This document shows positions 49,620-58,906 of a stretch of 64,000 nucleotides of DNA, in pieces. How positions within the stretch are numbered: position 1 is the stretch's first letter; each line of letters begins with the position of its first letter. The notes below the pieces were generated by a model. It ran no database searches. It saw only the letters and a list, made by a program, of their open reading frames with translations, and had not been told where the DNA came from. Made by a program: the position numbers and the translations under genes. This DNA is from Pelomonas asaccharophilus_A (lineage in GTDB: Bacteria > Pseudomonadota > Gammaproteobacteria > Burkholderiales > Burkholderiaceae_C), in contig NZ_JAVDXV010000008.1 in assembly GCF_031458115.1 (NCBI RefSeq), positions 186,001 to 250,000 on the forward strand, written 5' to 3'.

Positions 49620-52600
49620 ATGGACAGCTCCCTGCGAGACTCCGAGTTCCCGGCCGACCTCAGCCCTCTGGCCTGGGTTCAGGAGGAACTGCGCCGCTCC
49701 CTGGAGTCGGTGCACAAGACCCTGCGCCGACTGGTGCGCGACAGCAACGACAACCGCGCGACCGCCTTCGGCACCGACGCCCAGCCCAGCGTGCCGCTGC
49801 AACAGGCCGTCGCGCAGCTTCACCAGGTCTGCGGCGTGCTGTCGTTGGTGGGCCTGCCCGCCGGCGCCGCCGTGCTGCGCGCCGCGGAGGCCGCGGTGGA
49901 ACGCCTGGCCGAGCGGCCGCTGGAGATCGAAGCCGCCGCCGTCGACACCATCGAGCGCGCCAACTTCGCGCTGCTGGCCTTTGTCGCCCGCCTGCTGGCA
50001 GGCAACAAGGCCTCGCCGCTGTCGCTGTACCCCAGCTACCGCGCGCTGCAGGAGCTGAACGGCGCCGAGCGCATCCACCCAGCGGACCTGTGGCAGTTCG
50101 ACTGGTCGTGGCGCGTCATTCCGCTGGATCCCGGTACCGCGCCGCGGTCGCCCGAATCGGTGCGCGCGCCGTTCGAGGCGGCGCTGCTGCGCCAGATGCG
50201 CGAGCCCAGTTCCGTGCACGCGGCCAACCTGTCGGGACTGTGCGCCGGGCTGGCGGCCTCGCTGCCGTCTGGCAACGGTCGCACGCTGTGGCAACTGGCC
50301 GCCGCCGTTTTCGAAGGCCAGGCGCTGAAGCTGCTGCCCAGCGACGCCTACACCAAGCGCCTGGGCTCCAAGCTGCTGCACGAGTTGCGCGTGCTGGGGC
50401 GGGGCGAGGTGTCCGATCGCCTTGCGCAAGACCTGCTGTTCTTCTGTGCCCAGTGCCGCCTGACGCGCGGCGCCGGTCCGCGCCTGACGGCGGTCCACGA
50501 CGCCTGGCACCTGACCGACGAGCATGCCGGCGACTACGAGGACGACAGCCTGGGTCGCATCGACCCTGCCTGGGTCGTGCAGGCCAAGCGCCGCGTGATG
50601 GCGGCCAAGGAAAGCTGGTCCAGCGCCGCCGAGGGCGACCAGCATCGGCTGAGCGGCCTGGATGAGCAGTTCGCGGCCCTGTCCGAGTCGCTGACGCGGC
50701 TGTTCCCCAGCGGCGAGGTGCTGGCGCAGACGCTGCAGCGCGCCGTCGTCGCGACGCTGCGCTCGCGCAGCACGCCGCCGCCGGCGCTGGCGATGGAAGT
50801 CGCCACCAGCCTGCTGTATGTCGAGGCCGCGTTGGAAGACGCCGCCTTTGACCAGCCCGAACAGGCCGAACGCGTGCGCCGCCTGGCGCGCCGCGTCGAG
50901 GCCGTGGCCCATGGTCAGCCAGCGGATCCGCTGGAAGACTGGATGGAGGACCTGTACCGCCGCGTCTCCGACCGCCAGACGCTGGGCAGCGTGGTGCATG
51001 AACTGCGCGCCAGCCTCTCCGAGATCGAGAAGCAGTGCGACGAGTACTTCCGCAGCCCCACCCAGCGTGAACTGCTGATCCCCGTGCCCGGCCAGTTGCA
51101 GGCCATGCGCGGCGTGCTCAGCGTGCTGGGCCTGAGCCAGGCGGCTCTGGCCACGGTGCGCATGCGCGACGAGGTGGACGGCCTGGCCAACACCGAGATC
51201 GACTTCGAGCGTCCCGGCGCGCGCGACGTCTTCGAGCGCCTGGCCACCAACCTGGGCGCTTTGGGCTTCCTCATCGACATGCTGAGCGTGCAGCCGGCCC
51301 TGGCCAAGCGCATGTTCCAGTTCGACGAGGCCAGTGGCCGACTGGCGCCCGTCATGGGTCGCCGCGAAGGCGCTGTCGAGTTGCCCGACTTCGAGGCCAG
51401 CGGTTTCCACGTCGACCTGGAGCCTGAAGCTCCGTCCGCGTCCATGGAAGCCACGCAGCCGCTGCGCATCGACCTCGCGGCCATGGACCTGCCGGACCTC
51501 AGCCTGCCCGATCTGGACCTGTCGCAGCCGGCGCTCGCCCCGGCGCCGGTCGCGGCCCCCACGCCGGCGGCAGCGCCCGAGCCCAGCGTCGCTGACGACC
51601 CGGAGATGCGCGAGATCTTCCTGGAGGAAGCCGACGAGGTCATCGCCAATGCCCGCGCGGCCATGGAAGCCTTGCGCGACGCGCCGGCCGACCACGGCCA
51701 GCTCACCGTCGTGCGCCGCGCCTTCCACACGCTGAAGGGCAGCGCCCGCATGGTGGGCCTGAACGACTTCGGCGAAGGCGCCTGGGCCTGCGAGCAGCTC
51801 TACAACGCCCGCCTGGCTGAACCCCAACCGCAGGCCGATGCCGACCTGCAAGGCTTCACCACCGAGGCGCTGGACTACTTCGCCAACTGGCGCGAGCAGA
51901 TCGCCGGCAACGTGGACGGCAGCAGCCATTCCGAGCCGCTGCGCCGCAGCGCGGATGCACTGCGCCTGCAGCGCTTGCGCGTGCCGCTGCTGGCCGACGA
52001 TGCGCAAGCCGCGGACGTGGACCTGTCGCTGGACGGCATGGCCGCCGTCGAGGTGGTCGAGTTTCCGGCCGAGGTCGTCGCCGCGCCGGAGCCGGAGGTC
52101 GAGGCCGCCATCGCGCCCGACTTCATCATCGAGCTGGCCGAGCCGGCACCGCCGCTGCCCGAGCCCGTGGTCGAGGAGGTCACGCTGGATCTGGGCACGC
52201 TGGGCGACCTGGACGCCGCGGCCACCGAACCCATGCCGCATCTGGCACCCACCGAGCCCATGCCGCTGGCCGCCGCGCGAGATGAGCTCACACTTCCCAA
52301 TTTCCGGCTGGAGCTGGACCTGGACGACGAGCCCGCGGTCATCATGCCCACGTCGGCCACCGTCGTGCCCGAGCGCCCCGAAGAGGCCACGATGACCTTG
52401 CCGGCGCTGGAGCCGGCCGAGCCCGACTTGAGCGATGTGCCGCTGCCCATCGCCGAGGTGCCTGAGCCCGAGCCCGAGCCGGAGACTGATCCCGTCGATC
52501 CTGACGAAGGCTACAAGGTCATCGGCACGCTGCGCATCAGCATCGCCCTGTTCAATATCTTCCTGAACGAGGCCGACGAGCTGTCGCGCAAGCTGGCCGT

Positions 52601-55523
52601 GAGCCTGGCGGAATGGGCCACCGTGCGCACGGCGCCGGTGCCGCCCAGCTGCGAGGTGCAGGCGCACGCGCTGGCCGGCAATGCCGGCACCGTGGGCTAT
52701 GAGGACCTGTCCGCGCTGGCTCGCGAGCTGGAGCATGCGCTGGGACGCGCCCAGCGCGCCACGGCGTTCGACGAGGCCGATGCCGAGCTGTTCGTGCGTG
52801 CCGCCGACGACATCCGCCGCCTGCTGCACCAGTTCGCCGCCGGCTTCCTGAAGGCCAACGACCCCGACGTGGTTGCGCGCCTGCACGCCTATGAGCCCAA
52901 GGAGGCTCCAGAGGCCGGCGACGCGGAGCTGACGGCTGCTGCACCGCTGGACGAGCTGCCGGACGAGGTCCACACCCAGACCGGCGACTTCGACGCCGTC
53001 GCGCTCGAGGAGCCGCAGCCCATCGCGGCAACGCCGCTGCCCGACGATGACGTGCCGGCCATCGCCGCCGAGGCACTGGCGGCCGAACCGCAGCCTGTCG
53101 TCGAGCCCGAACCCGAGCCTGGCCTGCCGGATGCGATCGAGCCCGACCTCTATCCCATCTTCGAGGAAGAAGGCCGCGACCTGCTGCAGCAGCTGCACGG
53201 TGCGCTGCGCGACTGGCTGGCCCAGCCCGAGGATCTCGGACGCTCCGACGCCTGCATGCGGGCGCTGCACACCTTCAAGGGTGGCGCCCGCCTGGCCGGC
53301 GCGATGCGCCTGGGCGAGCAGGCCCACCACCTGGAATCCGCCATCGAGGACCTGCTGCGCGCAGGCCACGCGGACTACGCGCAGGTCGCGACGTTGCAGC
53401 ACGAGGGCGATGCGCTGGAGCATGCTTTCGAGGCGCTGGGCGAGAGCCTGAAGGCGCCGGCCGCTGCCGCGCCGGCAGCGCCCATCGCACCGCCGCCCCC
53501 GGCGCCCGCGCCGTCGCCGGCTGTGGTCGAGGAGGCCCGGCCCGAGCCGCTGGCCCGCTTCGCGATGCCCGCGCCGGTCGAGGAGGTGCTGCCCGAGTCT
53601 GACCGCAAGATCGACTGGAGCCGCTTCGCCGACGCCGCCGAGATCGAGGCCGGCAGCGACAACCTGGCCATCGGCCAGTCGCTGGTGCGCGTGCGCGGCA
53701 GCCTGCTGGAGCGCATGGCCACGCAGGCCGGCGAGGTCAGCATCCGGCGTGCGCGGATGGAGTCCGAGCTGGTCCAGATGAAGACCGCGCTGCTGGACCT
53801 GGACGACAACCTGGAGCGCCTGCGCACCCAATTGCGCGAACTGGACTTGCAGGCCGAGGCACAGATGCATGCGCAGCAGGAAGCCGCGCAGCAGGGCGGC
53901 CGCGAGTTCGACCCGCTGGAATTCGACCGCTACACCCGCTTCCAGGAACTGACCCGCATGCTGACCGAGTCGGTCGGCGACGTGGCGACGCTGCAGCGCA
54001 CGCTGACGCGCAACGTGCAGACCGGTGAAGACGAACTGGCCGCCCAGTCGCGGCTGACCCGCGAGCTGCAGGACGACCTGCTGCGCACCCGCCTGGTCGA
54101 GTTCGACAGCATCGGCGAGCGTATGCACCGCGTGGTCCGCCAGGCCTCGCGCGACGCCGGCAAGCAGGTCAAGCTGGAGATCCGCGGTGGCCAGACCGAG
54201 CTGGACCGCTCGGTGCTGGAGCGCACCTCGGGCGCGTTCGAGCATCTGCTGCGCAACAGCGTGGCCCACGGTATCGAGGCGCCGGAGGCTCGCGCCGCCG
54301 CCGCCAAGGACCCGGTCGGCACGCTGCGCATCGACCTCAGCCAGCATGGCAACGAAGTGCTGCTGAACTTCAGCGACGACGGCGCCGGCTTGAACCTGGC
54401 CCGCATCCGCGAGCGCGGCCTGCAGCTGGGACTGATCTCGGCGGATGCCGAACCCGATGAGGCGCAGCTGCGCCGCCTGATCTTCGCGCCGGGCTTCTCC
54501 ACGGCCAGCCAGGTCACGGAGCTGAGCGGACGCGGCATCGGCATGGACGTCGTGCGCGCCGAGGTCGGCACGCTGGGCGGCAGCATCGAGACCACGTCGA
54601 CCGCCGGTCAGGGCACCAGCTTCCTGCTGCGCCTGCCGCTGACCACCGCGCTGACGCAGGTCGTGCTGCTGAAGAGCGGCGACCAGGTCGTTGCCGTGCC
54701 GGCGGCGCTGATGGAGTCGGTGCAGCGCGTGCCGGTCGAGGCCGTCGAGGCGGCGTACGCCACCGGCAAGCTTCAGCATGGGGGCGCCGAGCTGCCGTTC
54801 TACTGGCTGGGTGGCCTGCTGGGCCAGGCCGGCCGCGGCCACCCGCATGGTCGCCACGCGCCCGTCGTGCTGGTGCGCAGTGCCCAGGCGGCGCTGGCGC
54901 TGCACGTCGATGAAGTCGTGGGCAACCAGGAAGTCGTCGTCAAGAACCTCGGTGCGCAGCTGAACCGCGTGCCGGGCCTGGCGGGCATCAGCCTGCTGGC
55001 ATCGGGCGAGGTCGCGCTGATCTACAACGTCGTGGCTTTGGCCGACTGGTACGGTGCCGATGCCCAGGCCCGCCTGGCCGCGCTGCAGGCGCATGCCGAA
55101 GGCGGCGCCGCAGTGCCGGTTGAGGCCGCCGACGAGGTGGCGCAGGCGCCGCTGGTGATGGTGGTCGACGATTCGCTGACCGTGCGCCGCGTGACCCAGC
55201 GCCTGCTGGAGCGCGTGGGTCTGCGCGTGCTGCTGGCCAAGGACGGCCTGGATGCGATGGAGAAGCTGGCCGGCGACGAACTGCCGTCGGTCGTGCTGTC
55301 CGACATCGAGATGCCGCGCATGGACGGTTTCGACCTGGTGCGCAATATGCGCGCCGACACCCGCCTGGCAGCGCTGCCGGTCATCATGATCACGTCGCGC
55401 ATCGCGCAGAAGCACCGTGACTACGCGGCGCAACTGGGTGTGGACCACTACCTCGGCAAGCCTTACGACGAGGAACACCTGCTGGGCCTGATCCGCCAGT
55501 ACACCCAAGTTGCGGTAGTCTGA
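49620..55523 (+). CDS. chpA: Hybrid chemotaxis kinase ChpA/PilL
   Basis: A 1967-residue CheA-like kinase. Hpt domains with canonical phosphate-accepting His are at His-703 (FHTLKGSAR) and His-1217 (LHTFKGGAR). A third at His-1016 has HALAGNA, with Ala in place of the usual Lys. More N-terminal Hpt-like regions (LHQVCGVLSLVG near residue 63, MRGVLSVLGL near 495) look degenerate. Acidic proline-rich linkers with EPEP runs separate them. The kinase core follows: dimerisation helices, N-box LLRNSVAHGIE with Asn-1546, then GRGIGMDVV. A CheW-like domain comes next and a C-terminal receiver with phosphoacceptor Asp-1895 in LSDIEMPRMDG. It lies 32 bases after pilJ. Confidence 0.95.
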   Translation: MDSSLRDSEFPADLSPLAWVQEELRRSLESVHKTLRRLVRDSNDNRATAFGTDAQPSVPLQQAVAQLHQVCGVLSLVGLPAGAAVLRAAEAAVERLAERPLEIEAAAVDTIERANFALLAFVARLLAGNKASPLSLYPSYRALQELNGAERIHPADLWQFDWSWRVIPLDPGTAPRSPESVRAPFEAALLRQMREPSSVHAANLSGLCAGLAASLPSGNGRTLWQLAAAVFEGQALKLLPSDAYTKRLGSKLLHELRVLGRGEVSDRLAQDLLFFCAQCRLTRGAGPRLTAVHDAWHLTDEHAGDYEDDSLGRIDPAWVVQAKRRVMAAKESWSSAAEGDQHRLSGLDEQFAALSESLTRLFPSGEVLAQTLQRAVVATLRSRSTPPPALAMEVATSLLYVEAALEDAAFDQPEQAERVRRLARRVEAVAHGQPADPLEDWMEDLYRRVSDRQTLGSVVHELRASLSEIEKQCDEYFRSPTQRELLIPVPGQLQAMRGVLSVLGLSQAALATVRMRDEVDGLANTEIDFERPGARDVFERLATNLGALGFLIDMLSVQPALAKRMFQFDEASGRLAPVMGRREGAVELPDFEASGFHVDLEPEAPSASMEATQPLRIDLAAMDLPDLSLPDLDLSQPALAPAPVAAPTPAAAPEPSVADDPEMREIFLEEADEVIANARAAMEALRDAPADHGQLTVVRRAFHTLKGSARMVGLNDFGEGAWACEQLYNARLAEPQPQADADLQGFTTEALDYFANWREQIAGNVDGSSHSEPLRRSADALRLQRLRVPLLADDAQAADVDLSLDGMAAVEVVEFPAEVVAAPEPEVEAAIAPDFIIELAEPAPPLPEPVVEEVTLDLGTLGDLDAAATEPMPHLAPTEPMPLAAARDELTLPNFRLELDLDDEPAVIMPTSATVVPERPEEATMTLPALEPAEPDLSDVPLPIAEVPEPEPEPETDPVDPDEGYKVIGTLRISIALFNIFLNEADELSRKLAVSLAEWATVRTAPVPPSCEVQAHALAGNAGTVGYEDLSALARELEHALGRAQRATAFDEADAELFVRAADDIRRLLHQFAAGFLKANDPDVVARLHAYEPKEAPEAGDAELTAAAPLDELPDEVHTQTGDFDAVALEEPQPIAATPLPDDDVPAIAAEALAAEPQPVVEPEPEPGLPDAIEPDLYPIFEEEGRDLLQQLHGALRDWLAQPEDLGRSDACMRALHTFKGGARLAGAMRLGEQAHHLESAIEDLLRAGHADYAQVATLQHEGDALEHAFEALGESLKAPAAAAPAAPIAPPPPAPAPSPAVVEEARPEPLARFAMPAPVEEVLPESDRKIDWSRFADAAEIEAGSDNLAIGQSLVRVRGSLLERMATQAGEVSIRRARMESELVQMKTALLDLDDNLERLRTQLRELDLQAEAQMHAQQEAAQQGGREFDPLEFDRYTRFQELTRMLTESVGDVATLQRTLTRNVQTGEDELAAQSRLTRELQDDLLRTRLVEFDSIGERMHRVVRQASRDAGKQVKLEIRGGQTELDRSVLERTSGAFEHLLRNSVAHGIEAPEARAAAAKDPVGTLRIDLSQHGNEVLLNFSDDGAGLNLARIRERGLQLGLISADAEPDEAQLRRLIFAPGFSTASQVTELSGRGIGMDVVRAEVGTLGGSIETTSTAGQGTSFLLRLPLTTALTQVVLLKSGDQVVAVPAALMESVQRVPVEAVEAAYATGKLQHGGAELPFYWLGGLLGQAGRGHPHGRHAPVVLVRSAQAALALHVDEVVGNQEVVVKNLGAQLNRVPGLAGISLLASGEVALIYNVVALADWYGADAQARLAALQAHAEGGAAVPVEAADEVAQAPLVMVVDDSLTVRRVTQRLLERVGLRVLLAKDGLDAMEKLAGDELPSVVLSDIEMPRMDGFDLVRNMRADTRLAALPVIMITSRIAQKHRDYAAQLGVDHYLGKPYDEEHLLGLIRQYTQVAVV

Positions 55524-55527
55524 GACC

Positions 55528-56565
55528 ATGTCACAGGTTGTCGACCATCTTGCCGAGCTGACCGGTTTCCGCGACCGTGACGTCATGGACGTCACGCTGG
55601 TCATGGCCCTGCGTGATCTTCTGGAACCCGAGTCGGTGGCCATCTACCGCAGCGTCGGCGAGCCGGGCCAGGAACGCTGGCTCACGCGCGCCCATCTGCG
55701 CGCCGGCGACGCCGTGGCGGCGGCCGATCCGCTGTGGGCCAAGCCCGAGGCGCTGCCGCTGGCGGCGGACCACCCACTGCGCCTGGAGGCCATGCGCAGC
55801 CGCAGCGTCACGCAGGTGGCGCAGGGCGGGCAGTGGCTTTACCTGTTCCCGATCGCGACAGACCGCGACGTGGTGGGCGTCATCGAGATCCTGTCCACGC
55901 GTCGCCTGGGCACGGGCTCTCAACGCATGGTCAGCAGCGTGCTGCGGATCTATCACAATTTCCAGGGCCTGCTTGATTACTCCGAGCGCGACACGCTGAC
56001 CGGGCTGCTGAACCGCAAGACGTTCGACGAGAGCTTCCTGAAGGTGCTCACGGACATCCCGGCCAAGCACGACGCCAAGTACCACGCCGAGGACCGCCGC
56101 CACGAGGCCGCCACGCCGCACTATGTGCTGGGCGTCATCGACATCGACCACTTCAAGTCCGTCAACGACCGTTTCGGCCATCTGATCGGCGACGAAGTGC
56201 TGCTGCTGCTGTCGCGGCTGATGCGCGGCTCGTTCCGCTTCCACGACCTGCTGTACCGCTTCGGCGGCGAGGAGTTCGTCGTGCTGATGCGCTGCGACGA
56301 GGAAATCCATGCCGGCGAGGCCTTCGAGCGCCTGCGCGTGAACACCGAGCGCTACCTGTTCCCGCAAGTCGGGCACATCACGGTCAGCATCGGCTTCACC
56401 GAGGTCCGCGCGGGCGATTCGCCTGCCGCGGCCTTCGAGCGGGCCGACAAGGCCGTCTATCACGCCAAGGGTCACGGCCGCAACCAGGTCCACAACTACG
56501 CGGCCCTGGTGGCCAGCGGCGTGATCCAGGAAGCGACGCAGGCCAGCGACGTCGAACTGTTCTGA
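55528..56565 (+). CDS. GGDEF diguanylate cyclase
   Basis: A 345-residue protein with an N-terminal GAF-like sensory region (residues 1-145) and a GGDEF domain. The active site is intact as GGEEF at 246-250, and the product-inhibition I-site RFHD is at 237-240, exactly five residues before. It should make cyclic di-GMP. An insert of about 25 charged residues (175-198) interrupts the start of the catalytic domain after TLTGLLNRKTF. It starts 4 bases after the chpA stop, so it is almost surely in the pilus chemosensory operon. Confidence 0.92.
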   Translation: MSQVVDHLAELTGFRDRDVMDVTLVMALRDLLEPESVAIYRSVGEPGQERWLTRAHLRAGDAVAAADPLWAKPEALPLAADHPLRLEAMRSRSVTQVAQGGQWLYLFPIATDRDVVGVIEILSTRRLGTGSQRMVSSVLRIYHNFQGLLDYSERDTLTGLLNRKTFDESFLKVLTDIPAKHDAKYHAEDRRHEAATPHYVLGVIDIDHFKSVNDRFGHLIGDEVLLLLSRLMRGSFRFHDLLYRFGGEEFVVLMRCDEEIHAGEAFERLRVNTERYLFPQVGHITVSIGFTEVRAGDSPAAAFERADKAVYHAKGHGRNQVHNYAALVASGVIQEATQASDVELF

Positions 56566-56772
56566 GGTTGGCTAACCGTTTGTTCGCTGGTCAGAAATGG
56601 CTTGATTTTTGGAAGATCTGGCCATAGCCTAGGCCCGTTGCCGGACTGGTGCACGCAGACACCGGCCGGCGACCCAGTTCGGGTAGGTGGGTCTGGTCCC
56701 CTGTCGTTCGCTGGGTGCCACCGTTGGTGCGCGCGGCCGGCACACCGCTTCGTGGCGTTGCTACGGGTGAGC
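56566..56772 (+). promoter_or_regulatory. Upstream region of the CHASE3 kinase gene with GCCTAGGC palindrome
   Basis: A 207-base gap with the perfect palindrome GCCTAGGC at 56627-56634 and a GGTTGGCTAACC element near its start. The same half-site (GCCTA/TAGGC) recurs in palindromes after the response regulator gene. No clear sigma-70 boxes are seen, and no small gene. Confidence 0.35.
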
Positions 56773-58173
56773 ATGCGTTATTCCTGGGTTCCGTTGAGCC
56801 TTCTGATCGCAGCCTTTCTGGCCTTCGTCGGCACGGCCGGCGGTGCGAAGTACAGCCTGGATGACCTGGCTGCGCGCGATGCCGAGCGCAGCGACGCGCT
56901 GCGCCTGCAGACCGAGCTGCAGCGACTGATGACTTTGCTGGTGGACGTCGAGACCGGCCAACGCGGTTTCATCATCACCGGCCAGCAGCCTTTCCTGCGC
57001 CCCTACGAAGATGCGTTGGCCGAGCTGGGTACGCTGCGCGGCAGCCTGATGCCGCGCCTGAAGGACAGCGGCATCCATCCCGACATGCTGAAGCAGCTGA
57101 ACCTGCTCATCAACATGCGGCTGGGCCAAGCCAAACAGGTCATCGAGCGACGCATGACAGGCGGCGATGCGGTGGCGCGCGACCTGAGCGCCTATGTGGA
57201 CGGCAAGCGGGTGATGGACGACCTGCGCTTCCAGGTCGAGCAGCTGGCGCAGGAACAGCAGCGTCGCGTCGCCACCGTCGATCGCCTGACGCAGGATGTG
57301 CAGGAGCGCACCACGTGGCTGACGCATTTGTTGATGGGCGTGGGGCTGGTGACGCTGGGCCTGGCCGTTGCCATGCTGTACCGCGAGCACCGCCTGCGCG
57401 ACCAGGCCGAGATCGCGCTGCGCGATGCCAATGCGGGACTGGAATCGCAGGTGGCGCAGCGCACCGAGGCGCTGAGCCGCGCGCTGCTGCGCATACGCAG
57501 CTTTGCCAGCGAGCTGGATCGCAGCATCGAGACCGAGCGGCGCCGCCTGGCGCGCGAGGTACACGACCAGATCGGCCAGGTCGGCACGGCCATCAAGATG
57601 CTGTCGCTGTCGCTGCGCGCCAAGCTGGCGCCGCGCACCGAGCCGCTGCTGGACGAACTGCAGGAGTTGGCCGACGAGAGCATCCGCTCGGCGCGCCAGA
57701 TCTCCGCCGCGCTGCGCCCGCCCTTGCTGGACGAACTGGGCCTGGAGGCCGCGCTGGGCCACTATCTGCAGGCGCTGGGGCGCCAGACGGGGCTGAAGAC
57801 GGAGCTGGCACTGGACGACGCCGACATGCTGTCGCGAGACCAGGCCAACCCCTTGTTCCGCATCGTGCAGGAGGCCTGCACCAACGTGCTGCGACACGCG
57901 CAGGCCAACACGCTGCGGGTGGCCGGCCGCCCGTACGCCGAGGACCAGCGCGACGGCTATGAACTGGAAGTGCTGGACAACGGCCGCGGCCCCGGTGGCA
58001 CGCGCGCCGATGCGTCGGGGCTGCGTGGCATGCGCGAGCGTGCGGCGTTGGCAGGCGGTGTTTTCGACTTTGGCCCGGCGCTGGGCGGCGGCACGCGTGT
58101 GCGCGTGTGGGTGCCCCTGGAGGCGCCCGGCAGCAGCGACCGGCAGGCGGAAGAGGAGGGGGTCTGGCAATGA
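56773..58173 (+). CDS. CHASE3 sensor histidine kinase (NarL-type, HisKA_3)
   Basis: A 466-residue kinase. Two transmembrane helices (SLLIAAFLAFVGTAGG near residue 9 and LLMGVGLVTLGLAVAML near residue 187) flank a CHASE3-like periplasmic region containing VDVETGQRGFIITGQQPFL. The HisKA_3 domain has His-264 in REVHDQIGQVG; the ATPase part has NPLFRIVQEACTNVLRHAQA and GLRGMRERAALAGG. The frame is open from 56602, but ATG 56773 (or GTG 56767) puts a membrane helix at the N-terminus as expected. It overlaps the response regulator gene by four bases. Confidence 0.9.
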   Translation: MRYSWVPLSLLIAAFLAFVGTAGGAKYSLDDLAARDAERSDALRLQTELQRLMTLLVDVETGQRGFIITGQQPFLRPYEDALAELGTLRGSLMPRLKDSGIHPDMLKQLNLLINMRLGQAKQVIERRMTGGDAVARDLSAYVDGKRVMDDLRFQVEQLAQEQQRRVATVDRLTQDVQERTTWLTHLLMGVGLVTLGLAVAMLYREHRLRDQAEIALRDANAGLESQVAQRTEALSRALLRIRSFASELDRSIETERRRLAREVHDQIGQVGTAIKMLSLSLRAKLAPRTEPLLDELQELADESIRSARQISAALRPPLLDELGLEAALGHYLQALGRQTGLKTELALDDADMLSRDQANPLFRIVQEACTNVLRHAQANTLRVAGRPYAEDQRDGYELEVLDNGRGPGGTRADASGLRGMRERAALAGGVFDFGPALGGGTRVRVWVPLEAPGSSDRQAEEEGVWQ

Positions 58174-58805
58174 GAGTGCTCGTCGTTGACGACCATCCGC
58201 TGATGCGCATGGGCATCAGCCAGTTGGTGATGCAGGAGTGGCCCGACGCGCAGATCGACGAGGCACCGACCATCGCCGATGCGCTGGCGCGTGGCGCCGC
58301 GGCAAAGCCGGACCTGATCACGCTGGACCTCTCGCTGCCTGACGCGCAGGGCACCGAGGGGGCGAGCCGCCTGCTGCGCGCGCTGCCCGGCGTGCCGCTG
58401 CTGGTGCTCAGCCTCAATGCCGAGGCGGCCTATGCCTCGCGGCTGATGCAGATGGGCGCCAGCGGCTACCTGCCGAAGGACCGCGCGGCCGACGAGCTGC
58501 GCGTGGCGCTGCGGCGCCTGGCCGAGGGCGGCCGCTATGTCACGTCCAGCATGGCCGACCATCTGCTGGCACTGCTCAGCGGCAAGGCGCCGGACGCGCT
58601 GCCGCACGAGCAGCTGTCCGCGCAGGAGCACCGCGTCATGCTGCTGATCGCGGCGGGCCGCACGCCGGCGCAGATCGCCGACACCATGCATCTGTCCGTC
58701 AAGACGGTGGGCAGCTACCGGGCCCGCATCCTGGAGAAGGCCGGCTGGGCCAACAACACCGAGCTGACCAAGTACTGCATACAGCACGGTCTGACGGATG
58801 CCTAA
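58170..58805 (+). CDS. LuxR/NarL-family response regulator
   Basis: A 211-residue two-domain regulator. The receiver has Asp-7/Asp-8 and phosphoacceptor Asp-53 in ITLDLSLPDAQG, with Lys in GYLPKD. The C-terminal helix-turn-helix reads LSAQEHRVMLLIAAG and IADTMHLSVKTVGSYRARIL. The ATGA overlap with the kinase gene, and GAGGAGGG upstream, mark it as the kinase's partner. Two overlapping palindromes follow immediately and may be its binding sites. Confidence 0.94.
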   Translation: MRVLVVDDHPLMRMGISQLVMQEWPDAQIDEAPTIADALARGAAAKPDLITLDLSLPDAQGTEGASRLLRALPGVPLLVLSLNAEAAYASRLMQMGASGYLPKDRAADELRVALRRLAEGGRYVTSSMADHLLALLSGKAPDALPHEQLSAQEHRVMLLIAAGRTPAQIADTMHLSVKTVGSYRARILEKAGWANNTELTKYCIQHGLTDA

Positions 58806-58837
58806 CCCGTTAGGCGTGTAGGCAATTTGCCTACGCG
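58800..58837. promoter_or_regulatory. Two overlapping palindromes after the response regulator gene
   Basis: GCCTAAC-cc-GTTAGGC (58800-58815, containing the stop codon) is followed by GTAGGCA-att-TGCCTAC (58818-58834), which extends with a wobble to 58815-58837. The repeated GCCTA/TAGGC half-sites suggest regulator binding ahead of the next gene; a terminator is less likely as there is no T-run. Confidence 0.45.
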
Positions 58838-58906
58838 AGGTCGCGGCAACCCTTCTGATCCGTTGCGGCCTTACGCCGCTGTCAGCCGGACGCCCGCTGG
58901 CCGACG

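Noticed and set aside
49260..55643. A 2127-codon open frame on the minus strand across chpA
   Set aside because: It is an antisense shadow of a GC-rich gene: composition is His/Gln/Leu/Gly-biased with no domain, and the plus strand has full ChpA domain structure.
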